Positions 46,908 to 57,642 are shown, counted from the stretch's first letter. The stretch is 64,000 nt of DNA from Doryteuthis pealeii (GCA_023376005.1 CM042163.1:1539045-1603044); one strand, 5' to 3'. Program-made: numbers and translations. Notes: generated by a model not told the origin, from the letters alone.

Positions 46908-47365
46908 GTAAATGTTTTATGAATTAATGTATTTCTTTGAATTTATCTTTTTTTATTGTTTGAATTTATCATTATATTGATTGTTTATCGACATAAGCAC
47001 ATGGGAGTCTTGTGCCGAAACTGATATGTACCTAGCGCCCTCCTCGTCAAAAAGGAACGAAGGGAGAGAGAGAGAGAGAAAGAGAAAGAGGGAGAGAGAG
47101 AGAGAGAGATGGGGGAAAGAAGCCGCCACGAAAAAGAGAGCTAAAAGAAGGAAGAAACAGCAGCAACCCCAACACCTACAAAAGCATCATTTTGTTTGCA
47201 ATCACTGTACCAGAGACTGCCATTCAAGGATCGGTCTGTTCAGCCACTCACGTAGCTGGAGGTAAAAAAAAAATTTAAAAAACGGACACTACGCCATCTT
47301 TTTTTATAAATGTTTTATGAATTAATGTCTTTCTTTGAATTTACCATTTATTATTGTTTCAAGTC
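46908..47365 (+). mobile_element. LINE ORF C-terminal remnant with zinc-knuckle, flanked by direct repeats
   Basis: A plus-strand frame (46,981-47,265) has a Lys/Arg/Glu-rich stretch, then KQQQPQHLQK and FVCNHCTRDCHSRIGLFSHS before a stop. C-x2-C-x3-C followed by SRIGL-x-SH is the zinc-finger-like tail I know from several LINE ORFs. The expected final Cys appears to be Trp. TTTTATGAATTAATGT occurs on both sides (46,915 and 47,311), so it may lie between duplicated flanks. Confidence 0.6.
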
Positions 47366-48149
47366 TTGTGATCAAAAAGTCCTTACTATCATGCTGGAAC
47401 TGGGCGTGTAATCGAAGAGTGCTTGCTGGCATGCTGTGACAAATGAAGAAGCTAGAAGTGGGGAGAGGTATATTCTCATGTGCATTGTTGGTAGGTGGGT
47501 GTGGATTAAAGACACCCACTTACCAGAAGAGGTAGGAGGGGTCATTCAGTAAACAGGTGTCAGTGAGTGAAGAAGGAAGCAAAGAGAAAAGAAGGAAAGA
47601 ATGAGGGAAGAGAAAGGAAGAGGAGAAAGGAGGAAAATACAGCTCTTTATGACAACAAGGAACTGTTTTTCCAATTTTCTAAAACAAATTTGTTGACCAG
47701 CAGAGATCTAGTTTTTTTTTTACTTGAATTTAATTGAATTTACTTTGTGGGGACCTTGTGTGCTCGGTGTTTGTGTGGTTGAAGAATATCCGAGTTTTGT
47801 ATCCCACAATTTAAATGTATGAAACTACAGAAATGTAGTTTCCGAGAAAACAAAAGAAGACAAAATTGATTAAAAAGAAACAACTTTATATACATTATTT
47901 TACAATTGGTATAGTGATTGTCAATTGTTCTTTCATTGATGTGTGGACTGTATGTGTCTGTACGTAGTTGTGTTTGTAAAGTGCTTATGTATTGTTTATA
48001 TTATTGTGTTTGGATGTGTCGACATTGTAGCAGTTTTGTTAAAACAATGTCTGTGATTGAAACTTGTGTCGTATTGAGTAGGAGAGAGAGAAAATATGAA
48101 CGAAAAAAAAAGACGGTCCTGCTGAGTCATATTTTATGTTTTCAGACAG
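47366..48149. other. No gene recognised
   Basis: Purine-rich at 47,560-47,640. No repeat family or motif-bearing frame was identified. Confidence 0.4.
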
Positions 48150-48262
48150 CGTCTTCTCCCCCATTGTGTCGAGTTGGGGAGAGCATCCACTCCCACTGTT
48201 GAGTTTGGGGAGCATCCACTCCAACTCTGTCGAGTTGGGAAGAGCGTAAGCTCCCACTGTAG
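48150..48262 (+). repeat. Short GC-richer tandem repeat
   Basis: About three units of TCGAGTTGGGGAGAGCATCC followed by ACTCCCACTG, period about 35-38 bp, degenerate. Confidence 0.65.
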
Positions 48263-48654
48263 TTTTTCAGCTAAAAGGGCCTTTTTATAATTTTCTTTTG
48301 TAATTGTCTACGTGATCATTATGTTAAATTCAATATTGGAATTTTCAAATATCAGCTGTTTTCTAATGATGTAAATATCGGATGATTTCGTTACCCGTGG
48401 CATTCTGATGACGTAGTTATGGTCAGCGGAATTTAAACAATTGTTTCTATTGTTGCTAAAATATTTCCAAACTAATTTTTATTCGATTCTCTTTTGATTA
48501 CATAATTCTTAACTCATGACATACAATTGTAAAACTAATTATTTAAGAAAACTTAATTATTTTAATTTATTCAATTCCACATGCACGTAAAAATATAGGG
48601 GCCAAATCCCTATAACTTTTATCACTTTTGTGTAGGTAATGTAATGTTACAGCT
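48263..48654. other. No gene recognised
   Basis: AT-rich with nothing identifiable. Confidence 0.4.
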
Positions 48655-49659
48655 CTAATTTCTGAATGAAGTGATGATGTGTCATATAAAAATAATCATC
48701 ATATACTTATTTCCTTTTATGTGCTACTTGGAGAGGCTCGAATCTGGTTGCTGGGCTGATGTTGTTCGCTGGCAATTCTTTGAGTCTGGAAACCAGCTTG
48801 TTTTATACTTCTGATAGTTGCTACAACCTCTTTTCCCTCTATAGGTATTGCTTCTCCATCCTATGTGATATTATGTCTCTCATTTCAGAATCGAGTGATG
48901 ATGTGTCATATAAAAATAATCGTTATATACTTATCTCTGGACTGCTATGACTTGGAGAGGCTGGAATCTGGTTGCTGGGCTGATGTTGAGTTGGCTGGCA
49001 ATTCTTTGATGTTTGGAGTCTGGAAACCAACTTGGGATGCTGGAGGATTTCTTGCATTGTGTCATTTATAGTTTTTTAGTAATAACACAAGGCGACTTAT
49101 TTGTTCTTATGAAATTTTTATTTCCCCCCAAGCCAAACTGCACAAAGTAAGAGACCATGTCTCACTCTCTCAATGCATCATTCTCCCTCTCTCCCACTTT
49201 GCCATGTGTCACTTCTCGACCAGTAGAAAAAATGCCATATGGCATTATGCTGATCCATCCTAAAAAATTTCCATGCTAACCTACTGGCTCTTTCCATTCT
49301 CTCTTTCTATATATTATGTTACATTCTCTAATATGAGTCTGGAAACCAACTTGGGGTGCTGGGGGACATCTTGCCTTGTGCCATTTAGAGTTTTTTAGTA
49401 ATAACACAAGGCGATTTATTTGTTCTTATGAACTTTTTATTTTCCCCCAAGTCAAAACTACCCTGAGCAAGAAACATGTCTCACTCAGCTACTGGTCCAT
49501 TCCAAACTCTCCAAACATTCTCACTTCTTGCTCTTACTCTTTCACACTTCACCATGTGACATCTCATTGAACAATGAGAAAACGCCATGTCACATTGTGC
49601 TGACTCACCCTAAAAACTTTTCCATGCTAATCTACTTGTCGCTGTTACATTCCTGGCTC

Positions 49660-49713
<54 letters not shown>

Positions 49714-49715
49714 TC
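48655..49715 (+). repeat. Family I repeat, internally duplicated, ending in (CT)n
   Basis: CTGGTTGCTGGGCTGATGTTG occurs twice (48,745 and 48,968). GGAAACCAACTTGGG-G/ATGCTGG plus TAGTAATAACACAAGGCGA also occurs twice (49,024 and 49,341). The final block with TTTTCCATGCTAATCTAC runs into (CT)n at 49,660-49,715, as at 2,442. Confidence 0.65.
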
Positions 49716-49740
49716 TATTGTGTTAGAGTAAGGCTTGCCT

Positions 49741-49938
49741 GGTTATTTCCTATAAGTCTAACATGATCAAAGGGGAACCACTCTTGACTGGATGAATTAT
49801 TTATTTATTTTCCCATTTAACTAACCCAACCCTAACCCTAATCTCGTCTTAGTTTTCCTAGTAGGTCAATAAATAAATAAATAACTTATCAGTCAGAGTG
49901 GTTCCCCTTTGATCATGTTAGACTTATAGGAAATAACC
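49741..49938. mobile_element. Foldback MITE (family M) with telomere-like core
   Basis: The arms GGTTATTTCCTATAAGTCTA and AAAGGGGAACCACTCT are mirrored at 49,885-49,938. The loop contains ATTTATTTATTTTCCCATTT and AACCCAACCCTAACCCTAA. CTTGC lies just outside both ends, a possible short target duplication. Confidence 0.75.
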
Positions 49939-49944
49939 ACTTGC

Positions 49945-50445
49945 TTTCTTTATGGTTTGTTGTTTTGTTTTATGGCATATCAACCGAATTAAGTCTTTTT
50001 TGATAAATTATTTAGTTTTGTGTATATTATCTTTTTAAACTAAATTTTTTTTAACAAAATATTTTTTTAATTAAATATTTTTTTTAAAACATTTTTTTTT
50101 TTTTTTTTTACTCTCACCCATGCCTTCTAGCACCTATTTGATAAAAAGGTTGAGAGTTTGTGATAAGAGTAATAGCAGAATATAGTTGGGACAATCATAT
50201 AGGTGCTACGGCTTGACCTGACCACCCATCTAGCCCAAGAAAGGGTTAAAGTGGAGGTGTTGCATGTCATGGACTACTTAGTACCCGGGTCATAGATTGC
50301 TCAGCCACTAAATTCCTTTTCTCAGGCATTACAGGTTGCCACTCTTGGCTAACAGGTAGCACAATTGTAGGGGGAGGGGGTCCTACACTTCTGTAGAGGT
50401 GCAGTCGGTGTCTTCTACAGCCCCAGCTGAGAGAGAGGCCAGTCT
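49945..50445 (+). mobile_element. Family A fragment (outer arm plus interior)
   Basis: GTTTTATGGCATATCAACC (outer motif) is followed by T-rich sequence, then CCTTCTAGCACC, ATCATATAGGTGCTACGGC and GAGGTGCAGTCGGTG. The middle of the left arm is lost. Confidence 0.65.
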
Positions 50446-50559
50446 TCTTATTCTTTTGATTTATAATATATTTTGTGGCACAAATAGAAAAACTGCACAT
50501 CACATCAAGGTTTTTATTAGATGAATACATTCAAAATGTTTTAAATTTAAAATAATAAA

Positions 50560-51035
50560 GCAATCTATATATTAATACTCTTGTTCTTTAATCTTTAATG
50601 TTATCATCTTGCAACACCCTCTGATTAAAAAGATGAAATGCAAAAATGTAAATCTTGATTATCTAGTCATGCTTATCCACCGAATTCTTATTTCTTATGA
50701 GTGTCATCACCTCAGCTAAATAATTGACCATTCCGTTTCTATTATAAAGAAAGAAAGGGAAGAAAGGACATGCTACACAGAAAAAATATAAGAAAGAAAG
50801 AAAGATGGTAGGGGAAAGATAGAGAGAGGAGGTGAGTGTGCAGAAGTGATAACACTAATCTGTTCCAATCGAATATAATGAAAAAATGAAAAAAAAAAGG
50901 GAAAGAGAGTTTAATTAAGATTATTATACTTTTTACATATTGAACTATTTAACAATAGCTCTTAAGTAAATATATCAAACTTTGTAATAATTAAATTATC
51001 ATACTGTGGTGTATTCACAAGTCTTGCTAGTTTAT
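50560..51035 (-). repeat. Family G dispersed repeat, inverted copy
   Basis: GCAACACCCTCTGATTAAAA, CACTAATCTGTTCCAATCG, AATTAAGATTATTATACTTT and GTAATAATTAAATTATCATA are in the reverse order of 19,815-20,490. The (CT)n is reduced to short GA-rich patches here. Confidence 0.65.
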
Positions 51036-51296
51036 TTTTATCTTTTTAAAATGATAATTCTTGGAAGTCTGTGTCGCGATGAATGTGATTTTTAATCATT
51101 CAAATTATTCATATAAAGGAGATGATATTCACTTCTTAAGTGGAAGCATCTTGGACTGGGCTGTTACGACAAGAAACCAATGAGTTGACAACTTGCTCAC
51201 TTATAAAAATTTGTGATATACACAAACACAAGAATATAAAGATTTGTTACATAAAAGTAAGTAAAGTAGGTAGAATGGCCTGTTGTTGGTATCTTA

Positions 51297-51470
51297 AGCG
51301 GAGTTTAACAGGTTTGTATTCAGAGTTCTCCTTCTAAAAAACTGGTTGCCATACCAAGGTAAAAGACCCAGTCTGCCCTACTATTTACCCATAGCTGAAA
51401 GGAGAATAGTTGGATGCATACCTTTCTCTAGAGTATTAAAGCTATGTGAAATGCAAATAGCCTTTTTCTC
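51297..51470 (-). mobile_element. SINE D body fragment
   Basis: CGGAGTTTAACAGGTTTG, AGACCCAGTCTGCCCTACTA and TTAAAGCTATGTGAAATGC correspond to the inverted SINE D body and start of head. Confidence 0.6.
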
Positions 51471-51474
51471 TGAA

Positions 51475-51840
51475 TGTTTGAGATGGGGCTCGATGATTAG
51501 TATTATCTGCGTTATTCGGACTATTGTCCCCATCTTTATTGTTATTTGTACAACATTTCGGCTGATATACCCTCCGGCCTTCTTCAGGTATTTCTTGTCG
51601 GACTCGGGAACCTTCTCGGACTTGGGAACCTTCTTTTCGAACTTGGGAGCCATCACGGAACTTTGAACCTAACCCTTTATTTAGTCCACGGGGTTATCCC
51701 GTTCTCATTCCGCTAACCATAGTTCCTGAGTCCGACAAGAAATACCTGAAGAAGGCCGGAGGGCATATCGGCCGAAATGTTGTACAAATAACAATAAAGA
51801 TGGGGACAATAGTCCGAATAACGCAGATAATGCTAACAGC
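51475..51840. mobile_element. Family F inverted pair
   Basis: A minus-oriented tail (TATCTGCGTTATTCGGACT...GGCCTTCTTCAGGTATT) faces a plus-oriented one (GAAATACCTGAAGAAGGCC...GTCCGAATAACGCAGATAAT). Between them are 21-bp units and CTAACCATAG. Both tails keep the CTGAAGA...CCGAAA core. Confidence 0.7.
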
Positions 51841-51960
51841 CTTGTCCAAGATTTGAACTTCTTCTGAAATTTTGTCTGGAGATCTACTGTACAAACAGTA
51901 CCTCCCCATTGCATCAAACCCTTTCACTGCTATATATGACATTATCTGGAGATCTAAAAA

Positions 51961-52196
51961 AGTAAAGTCGATGGGGTTGCCTAATGTCGGTATCAGCCAG
52001 ACAGTAAGGGAGTCTATCTCCTTTTTGCTAGCACTAGACCAAGGGGATTGTTTTTGCATCTAAGGTAGAGCGCTACGTCTGCCATCAGCTCCTTACTTTA
52101 CAGAACAGATCCCTGTGCTACTCATCCGCTGAGTTGGCAAGATCCAATATCAAACTTAGAAACTTGCGATTCTGCGATAAGTGATCTGCTGACTGA
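51961..52196 (-). mobile_element. SINE C, near full length
   Basis: AGTAAAGTCGATGGGG at the 3' end, CAGAACAGATCCCTGTGCTA in the body and a diverged head (GATCCAATATCAAAC). Orientation minus. Confidence 0.75.
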
Positions 52197-52262
52197 ATTC
52201 AAACCTGTTAAACTCTCCTTTAAAAAAAAATTGACTTTGTGTCACATCCTACTCATGTGGTA
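52197..52262 (+). mobile_element. SINE D 3' tail fragment
   Basis: TTCAAACCTGTTAAACTC and TTTGTGTCACATCCTACTC abut the SINE C head. Confidence 0.6.
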
Positions 52263-52319
52263 AATATATATATTGATAAATGAAGGGGAAAAAAAATTAA
52301 AATTTGCTTCATGGAGTCA

Positions 52320-52326
52320 TTTATTC

Positions 52327-52365
<39 letters not shown>

Positions 52366-52515
52366 CATTATTATTATATTATTATAATTAATTATAATTA
52401 TTATTATATGCATATAAAAAAATTAAATATTAAAATATGGGAAATTTATAATTATTATTATATAATTATAATTATATTATAATTATTATATATTATTATT
52501 ATTCACTCCTTTTGA
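52320..52515 (+). repeat. (ATT)n microsatellite, 3' flank of a LINE
   Basis: Long (TTA)n at 52,335-52,385 and further ATTATT units up to 52,502. It directly abuts the 3' end of the minus-strand LINE fragment. Confidence 0.85.
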
Positions 52516-52978
52516 GTTTTCACATCAGCATTAGCTGATGGTCTTTCACTGGAGTCTGAGTGACAGCAAGTCTCCTCAGGTCTCCAGGACTCTTCTGAGT
52601 ATTCTGGCAGATTGCAGCAGTGCAGTATTCTGAATGGTTTCAATCCTTCCTCTGATTCCCAAACTTTCCAAACCCTTTTCCAATCCTTTTCGGACTGTTC
52701 CAAGTGCACCAACTACAATTGGTATCACTTTGACTTTCATATTCCATAACTTTTTCAGTTCTCTGGCAAGGTCCAGATATTTGTCTATTTTTTCATTTTC
52801 CTTTAGCTTCACCCTGTGATCTGCTGGAACTGCAAAATCCACCAGTTGACAAGTTCTTTCTTTTTTGTTTATCAATACTAGGTCTGGTCTTCTTGCTGGG
52901 ATAAGGTGATCCGTTTTTATTTCAAAGTCCCAGAGAATTTTGTGCGTTTCGTTCTCAAGAACAGATTCTGGTTTATGC
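52516..52978 (-). mobile_element. R2/R4-type LINE fragment: restriction-like endonuclease domain
   Basis: The minus-strand frame reads HKILWDFEIKTDHL, ARRPDLVLINKK, QLVDFAVPADHR and DLARELKKLWNMKV. The R-P-D (about residue 31-33 of the open stretch) and a D 15 residues later match the PD-(D/E)xK-like endonuclease found at the C-terminus of R2/R4/NeSL-type LINEs. The stop after RRVLET is a Trp-to-TGA change; GDLLSLRLQ follows in frame, then a short 3' UTR. It is 5' truncated and flanked on both sides by (ATT)n, which fits R4/Dong-like targeting of TAA repeats. The Met is not a true start. Confidence 0.75.
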
Positions 52979-53015
52979 ATTATTATTATTATTATTATTC
53001 ATTTATTATTTTATT
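52979..53015 (+). repeat. (ATT)n on the 5' side of the LINE fragment
   Basis: TTATTATTATTATTATTC begins exactly where LINE homology stops. Confidence 0.85.
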
Positions 53016-53475
53016 TCAACTGCAACATGTTGTATCATCAGACATCAATAAAAATATTTTGCAGCTAAACTTGCAAATCGGTCGGAAAATTAAAACATAT
53101 TACAGGGTGACTCGAAAAAAAACAGAACACAAATTATTTATTTATTTGCCCATTAAACTAACCCTAAAGCTTAACCATAACCCTAACCCTAAACCACCTA
53201 GTTAAAATTAAGAGTTTTATTACAAAATTTGTGGGTTCTGTTTTTTCTGGGTCACTCTGTATAAAGGGTGACCCAGAAAAAACAAAACCCAAATTATTTA
53301 TTTATTTTCCCATTAAACTAACTCTAAACCCAACCCTAACCCTAAACCCCCATAGTTAAAATTAACAGTTTTATTACAAAATTTTTGAGTTCTGTTTTTT
53401 CTGGTTCACCCTAATTTTCCGACCAATTTGCAAGTTTAGCCCATTTTGCTTTGTCAGACTGACTGCAGTTGAAAT
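53016..53475. mobile_element. Nested inverted repeats with two telomere-like MITE cores (family L)
   Basis: The outer arms CTAAACTTGCAAAT-GGTCGGAAAAT (53,070-53,092) and ATTTTCCGACCAATTTGCAA (53,413-53,433) enclose two inner units (53,103-53,259 and 53,265-53,412). Each inner unit is bounded by GGGTGAC-CAGAAAAAACA-type inverted ends. Unit 1 has TA on both sides. Both cores contain CCCATTAAACTAAC and AACCCTAACCCTAA. Tc1/mariner-like on the basis of TA, inference. Confidence 0.7.
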
Positions 53476-53636
53476 AAATTATTACATGAAGCAAATTTAA
53501 AGTATTTTTCCTTCATTTATTCTCTATATTGCTCTGTCCATACACATTCTGGTACTAAGCGCATTGAGCTCTCACTATCGTTAACCTGTGAAATTATAGT
53601 TGAACCCCACATGAAATGATCCTCATCACCAAATAT

Positions 53637-53814
53637 TTATTTATTTATTTATTTATAGTCACCAATACATTTAAAAGTCCGTCCTACCAATGGTTTCGGA
53701 ACATCACTTTTAGGTGATTATCTTTCTGATGACGGATAATCACCTAAAAGTGATGTTCCGAAACCATTGGTAAGACGGACTTTTAATTGTATTGGTGACT
53801 ATAAATAAATAAAT
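53637..53814. mobile_element. 178-bp near-perfect palindrome (family P)
   Basis: TATAGTCACCAATACATTTA, GTCCGTCCTACCAATGG and TCGGAACATCACTTTTAGG are mirrored after a short centre (about 53,722-53,733). Both ends carry (ATTT)n. The plus strand has CTGATGA (53,726-53,732) and GAAAC (53,760-53,764) around a stem. Confidence 0.85.
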
Positions 53815-53920
53815 ACAGCTCTTACAGATGTAATTGAGCACTTTATAATCATTTCTCCAATAATCATTTCTCCAATTATAATAACAAAAAAATTATCTAA
53901 ATATATATATATATATATAT

Positions 53921-54633
53921 GAATTTGATATATTGAAAAAACAAAAGATGTTTACAAATGCATGGGATCATCAGGAGAGAATGTGCAACCGTTTCAGGGC
54001 CTTCCTCTCTACGGTTTTAAAAAGCAACATCGCTCCCCTCCCCTCACCATTTTATTTCACTTACTTGTCTATGAAAAAAAACTATACATATGGATGTTTA
54101 CTCCTCTGAAGATATTTATCCATAAACACCACGGATTTACCTACACTTATCGGTTACTTATTTAATAGTTGGAGTGCATTACGAACAATTTTGATATTTT
54201 AATATACACTTTTTATATAATTATACACCTTTTTTAAATAATTTTACATCAGGCTCTTTTGAGTCTTATTATAAACTATAATGCTTCTGATTTTTAAAAA
54301 ATTAAAAATAAAATTCATTTTATCTTTAAATAAAATTCATTTTATTTTTAATACAGACAACGCATTTTTTGAAAAATCCCAACTTTTGCCTAGCAGCGTT
54401 CTGTTTTGCGCATTCTTCTCCTAACGGTCATTTCATCCCGTTTTATTTTTGTTGAAGACCGATCTATTACATACAGTCGATACAGATATTCCGAGGGACC
54501 TCACATCAGTGAGGGGGGGGGGTGCGATGTGTAGTTAAAACCGTTGAGAGGAAGGCCCCGAAACGGTGCACATGCTCTCCTGATGATCCCATGCATTTGT
54601 AAACATCTTTTGTTTTTTCAATATATCAAATTC
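53921..54633. mobile_element. Inverted-repeat element with about 100-bp arms (family Q)
   Basis: The left arm (53,921-54,022) and right arm (54,533-54,633) match: GATGTTTACAAATGCATGGG, ATCATCAGGAGAG, CCGTTTCAGGGCCTTCCTC. The interior of about 510 bp has a G9 run near 54,513 and no protein-like frame. Confidence 0.75.
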
Positions 54634-54657
54634 ACACTGTCGGATTAAGTTCCATTT

Positions 54658-54700
<43 letters not shown>

Positions 54701-54920
54701 TAAGTAAAGTCGTTTGGGCGGCCTAAAGTCAGTATCAGCCAGTCAGTGAGGGAGTCTATCCACTTTTCAATAGCGCTAGACGAAGGAGATTGTTTTTAGC
54801 ATCTGAGGTGGAGCGCCACACCTTCCATCAGCTCCTTACTTTACCGCACAGATCCCTGTGCTACTCATACACTGAGTTGGCGGGGACCGGTATCGAACTA
54901 GGAACCTTGTGGTTTCTAGC
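54701..54920 (-). mobile_element. SINE C, 5' truncated within the tRNA head
   Basis: It runs from AGTAAAGTCGTTTGGGCGG to GGAACCTTGTGGTTTCTAGC and lacks box A. (TA)n lies on both sides. Confidence 0.8.
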
Positions 54921-54953
54921 TATATATATTATCATTATTATTATTATTATTAT

Positions 54954-55010
54954 AGTGTGTACAGAAATAACCTACTCGAGTTTAAACATAAGGATCTTCA
55001 GGGTTAAATC
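54954..55010 (+). repeat. Short repeat shared with 9,005-9,060
   Basis: AATAACCTACTCGAGTTT and ACATAAGGATCTTCAGG match 9,020-9,055. Each copy directly follows a microsatellite. Confidence 0.6.
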
Positions 55011-55349
55011 CACTGAATTAATCAAAATATTGATTAATTACAGTAACTGCAGGAGTTCATGATGTAATTATGACCGTTGAAAAAAGATTCGCAGTTAATG
55101 AACGCTGGTGCATTGTATTAAAAGTTGAATGACAGACGCAGTGTTGATACGTTGCAACGTAGATGGTAAAATGGAATTATTTAGAAAATTTTTTTTTTTT
55201 CAAAAGATCAAATATAAACATTTTGAAAAATCCTCTTTAAATTTTTAATTTCATAAGTAATGATAATCGGTTTGTGCAAAGAAATGTTAAGATTCTGCTA
55301 ATATACGATTAAAGATTTGTTCAAATATTCAAAAACTTTGTGCATATAT

Positions 55350-55464
55350 GTTTGACCTGTGGATGTACCACAATATGAAAATTTAATTATTACAATGTTT
55401 GATAAGTTTACTTAGGAGCTATTGCTAAATAGTTCAATATTGTAAAAAGTATAATAATCTTGAT

Positions 55465-55495
<31 letters not shown>

Positions 55496-55720
55496 CTTTC
55501 CTTCTTTTCATTACATTTGATTGAACCAGATTAGTGTTACCGCTTCCACGTGCTCACCCCTCTATCTTTCCCCTATTCTTTTTCCTTATATTTTTTCATT
55601 GTAGCATGTCCTTTTTCTTCCGTTTTCTTTCTATCTTTATAATAAAAATATGAAATAGTCTATTCCCTAACTAAATGAATATTCCACACCTATCCTAATA
55701 GTTTTCTTGGGATTTCTTCT
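55350..55720 (+). repeat. Family G dispersed repeat
   Basis: ACCTGTGGATGTACCACAAT, TAATAATCTTGATTTAAATC, short (CT)n (55,470-55,495), then TTAGTGTTACCGCTTCCAC and TTGTAGCATGTCC. Same order as 19,815-20,490. Confidence 0.7.
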
Positions 55721-55814
55721 TCTTTAATAAAAGAGATTTTCTTCATAAGGAACTGAAAAATAATCCAGTTATTATAGATGTGGGAAGGGTTTGTCCCATT
55801 GATGATAGATTTGC

Positions 55815-56585
55815 AGTTAAATCAAACTTAACGGACCTAAATTCCACCATCGTATTATTGAAGTCAGTCAGTCAGTCAGTCAGTCAGTCAGTCAGTCAGT
55901 CAACAATTGGTTTGAACAATGTGACTGGCCAAGCACAACTGAACCAGTGTCAAGACAACTGGTACTTATGGGAATTCAGAACAGTCCACTCATGCATTTG
56001 GGTGATTCCATTCCCTGAGTCCTGATTGGCTGCTTGGTTTATAGGATCCTCTGAGGCTCCATAAATCCTGCCACTTTGCAGTGGTCTTTACAGCACAACC
56101 AGAATCGTATTGGGTTACGACTGCTTGCTGTCTTGTCTTGCCAATTCGACGGTAATTGGACTTAGTATGATTATTCTACACGTATGTCACCCCTCCGAAA
56201 GAAGAAAAATACCAAAAATCAGGGAATTAACCGAATTTAATGAAATTTTCAGTGTTGATATATCAATGAATAAAAGATATAATGCACCAGTTATTTTATT
56301 TAAAAACTTTTACATTTTTTTCAGGTCAGTTAACCTTGAACCACGTATCATTGATGCGTAGCACAGATTCTCAGAGATACGTGGTTCAAAGTTAACTGAC
56401 CTGAAAAAATGTAAAAGTTTTTAAATAAAATAACTGGTTTATTATATCTTTTATTTATTAATATGTCAACACTGAAAATTTCATTAAATTCGGTTAATTC
56501 CTTGATTTTTTTTTTTTTTTTTTACTTTCGGTGGGTAACATACGATGGTGGAATTTAGGTCCATTAAGTTCAATTTAACCAGATT
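55815..56585. mobile_element. Foldback element R with a nested insertion
   Basis: The inner arms (56,200-56,351 and 56,377-56,520) are nearly perfect mirrors, for example GTCAGTTAACCTTGAACCACG. The outer arms (ACGGACCTAAATTCCACCAT at 55,832 and ATGGTGGAATTTAGGTCC at 56,545) continue the mirror only if 55,856-56,180 is removed. That removable segment is flanked by CGTAT (55,851-55,855 and 56,181-56,185). Confidence 0.75.
55856..56180 (+). mobile_element. Insertion inside foldback R, with (AGTC)n
   Basis: It begins next to (AGTC)n at 55,862-55,901 and includes GACTGGCCAAGCACAACTG and CCACTTTGCAGTGG. It lacks obvious terminal repeats; class unknown. The CGTAT duplication is short and could be chance. 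Confidence 0.45.
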
Positions 56586-56819
56586 TGCTTTCTCCACATT
56601 TTAGCATCAAGGTTTGTCATTTGTGGCAGAAATAATATTGTATTGAAAGGACTTATGTAAAATAGCCGTACCCATTCAAAGAGATATATATCTATTTGTG
56701 CATTTAAGGAAGGGATGGACTGATATAGACAGATTATCAATCATAGGGGAAATTTGATCTCACTGACAAGTTTAAAATGACAATTCATCCAAGCTGTGGT
56801 CGTGTCAGTATTGCTGTAT

Positions 56820-56930
56820 GGCTATAAGGAGAAGGAAAACTCTGAATTCAGACCTGTTAAACTCCGCTTAAGAAATTCACCTTGTGTCACATCCTGCGTT
56901 TGTGAAGGGGTTGGTAAATATAGTATACCT
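56820..56930 (+). mobile_element. SINE D 3' half
   Basis: AAGGAGAAGGAAAACTCTG, CAGACCTGTTAAACTCCGC and CCTTGTGTCACATCCTGCG. The head is missing. Confidence 0.65.
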
Positions 56931-57099
56931 GTTTTTAGCTTTTAAAAAAAAAACTGAGTCTCCTTGAAACAGAGACTTACACCAGACTTAGTTTAGATGT
57001 TGGTTAGTTGAATTTTATGGCTTGTCAACCCTTGTTGGGTTATTTTATGCTGAAAACTTGTTTATCATTGTTGTCACATCTTGCTCATTAGGAGGGGTA

Positions 57100-57149
<50 letters not shown>

Positions 57150-57152
<3 letters not shown>

Positions 57153-57404
57153 GCCGGTTAGCTCAGTCGGTAGAGCGTTCGGCTAGAAACCACAAGGTTC
57201 CTAGTTCGATACCGGTCCTCGCCAACTCAGCGTACGAGTAGCACAGGGATCTGTGCGGTAAAGTAAGGAGCTGATGGTAGGTGTGGCGCTCCACCTCAGA
57301 TGCTAAAACAATCTCCTTGGTCTAGCGCTATTGAAAAGGGGATAGACTCCCTCGCTGACTGGCTGATACCGACTTTAGGCCGCCCCGACGACTTTACTTT
57401 ACTT
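57150..57404 (+). mobile_element. SINE C, complete copy inserted in (TA)n
   Basis: GGCCGGTTAGCTCAGTCGG (box A) and CTAGTTCGATACCGGTCC (box B), the full body, and tail GACTTTACTTTACTT. Closely related to the copy at 5,791. (TA)n on both sides hides the target duplication. Confidence 0.88.
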
Positions 57405-57642
57405 ATATATATATATATATATACAGTGATTATGAATTTAATTTGTTTGTAACAATTTCCTCATATACCAAATCAATTTTCCCCATTGAAATAAACTGAA
57501 ATGTCATTAATCTGTTCAAGACCCCCTAAAACACCCGAGGTTTTGGTAATTTTTTTTAGATAAGCAAAATCGCACTGTATTATGCAAAAAACTAATAAAA
57601 TAAAATACAATGAACTATTTGCTGTAATATGTTTTAATTTTT

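Noticed and set aside
51381..51656. VPESEKK heptapeptide repeat protein (also 27,548-27,766 and 28,407-28,628)
   Set aside because: Encoded by the 21-bp unit of family F in varying frames, interrupted by stops in most copies. It is a property of the mobile element, not a host gene.
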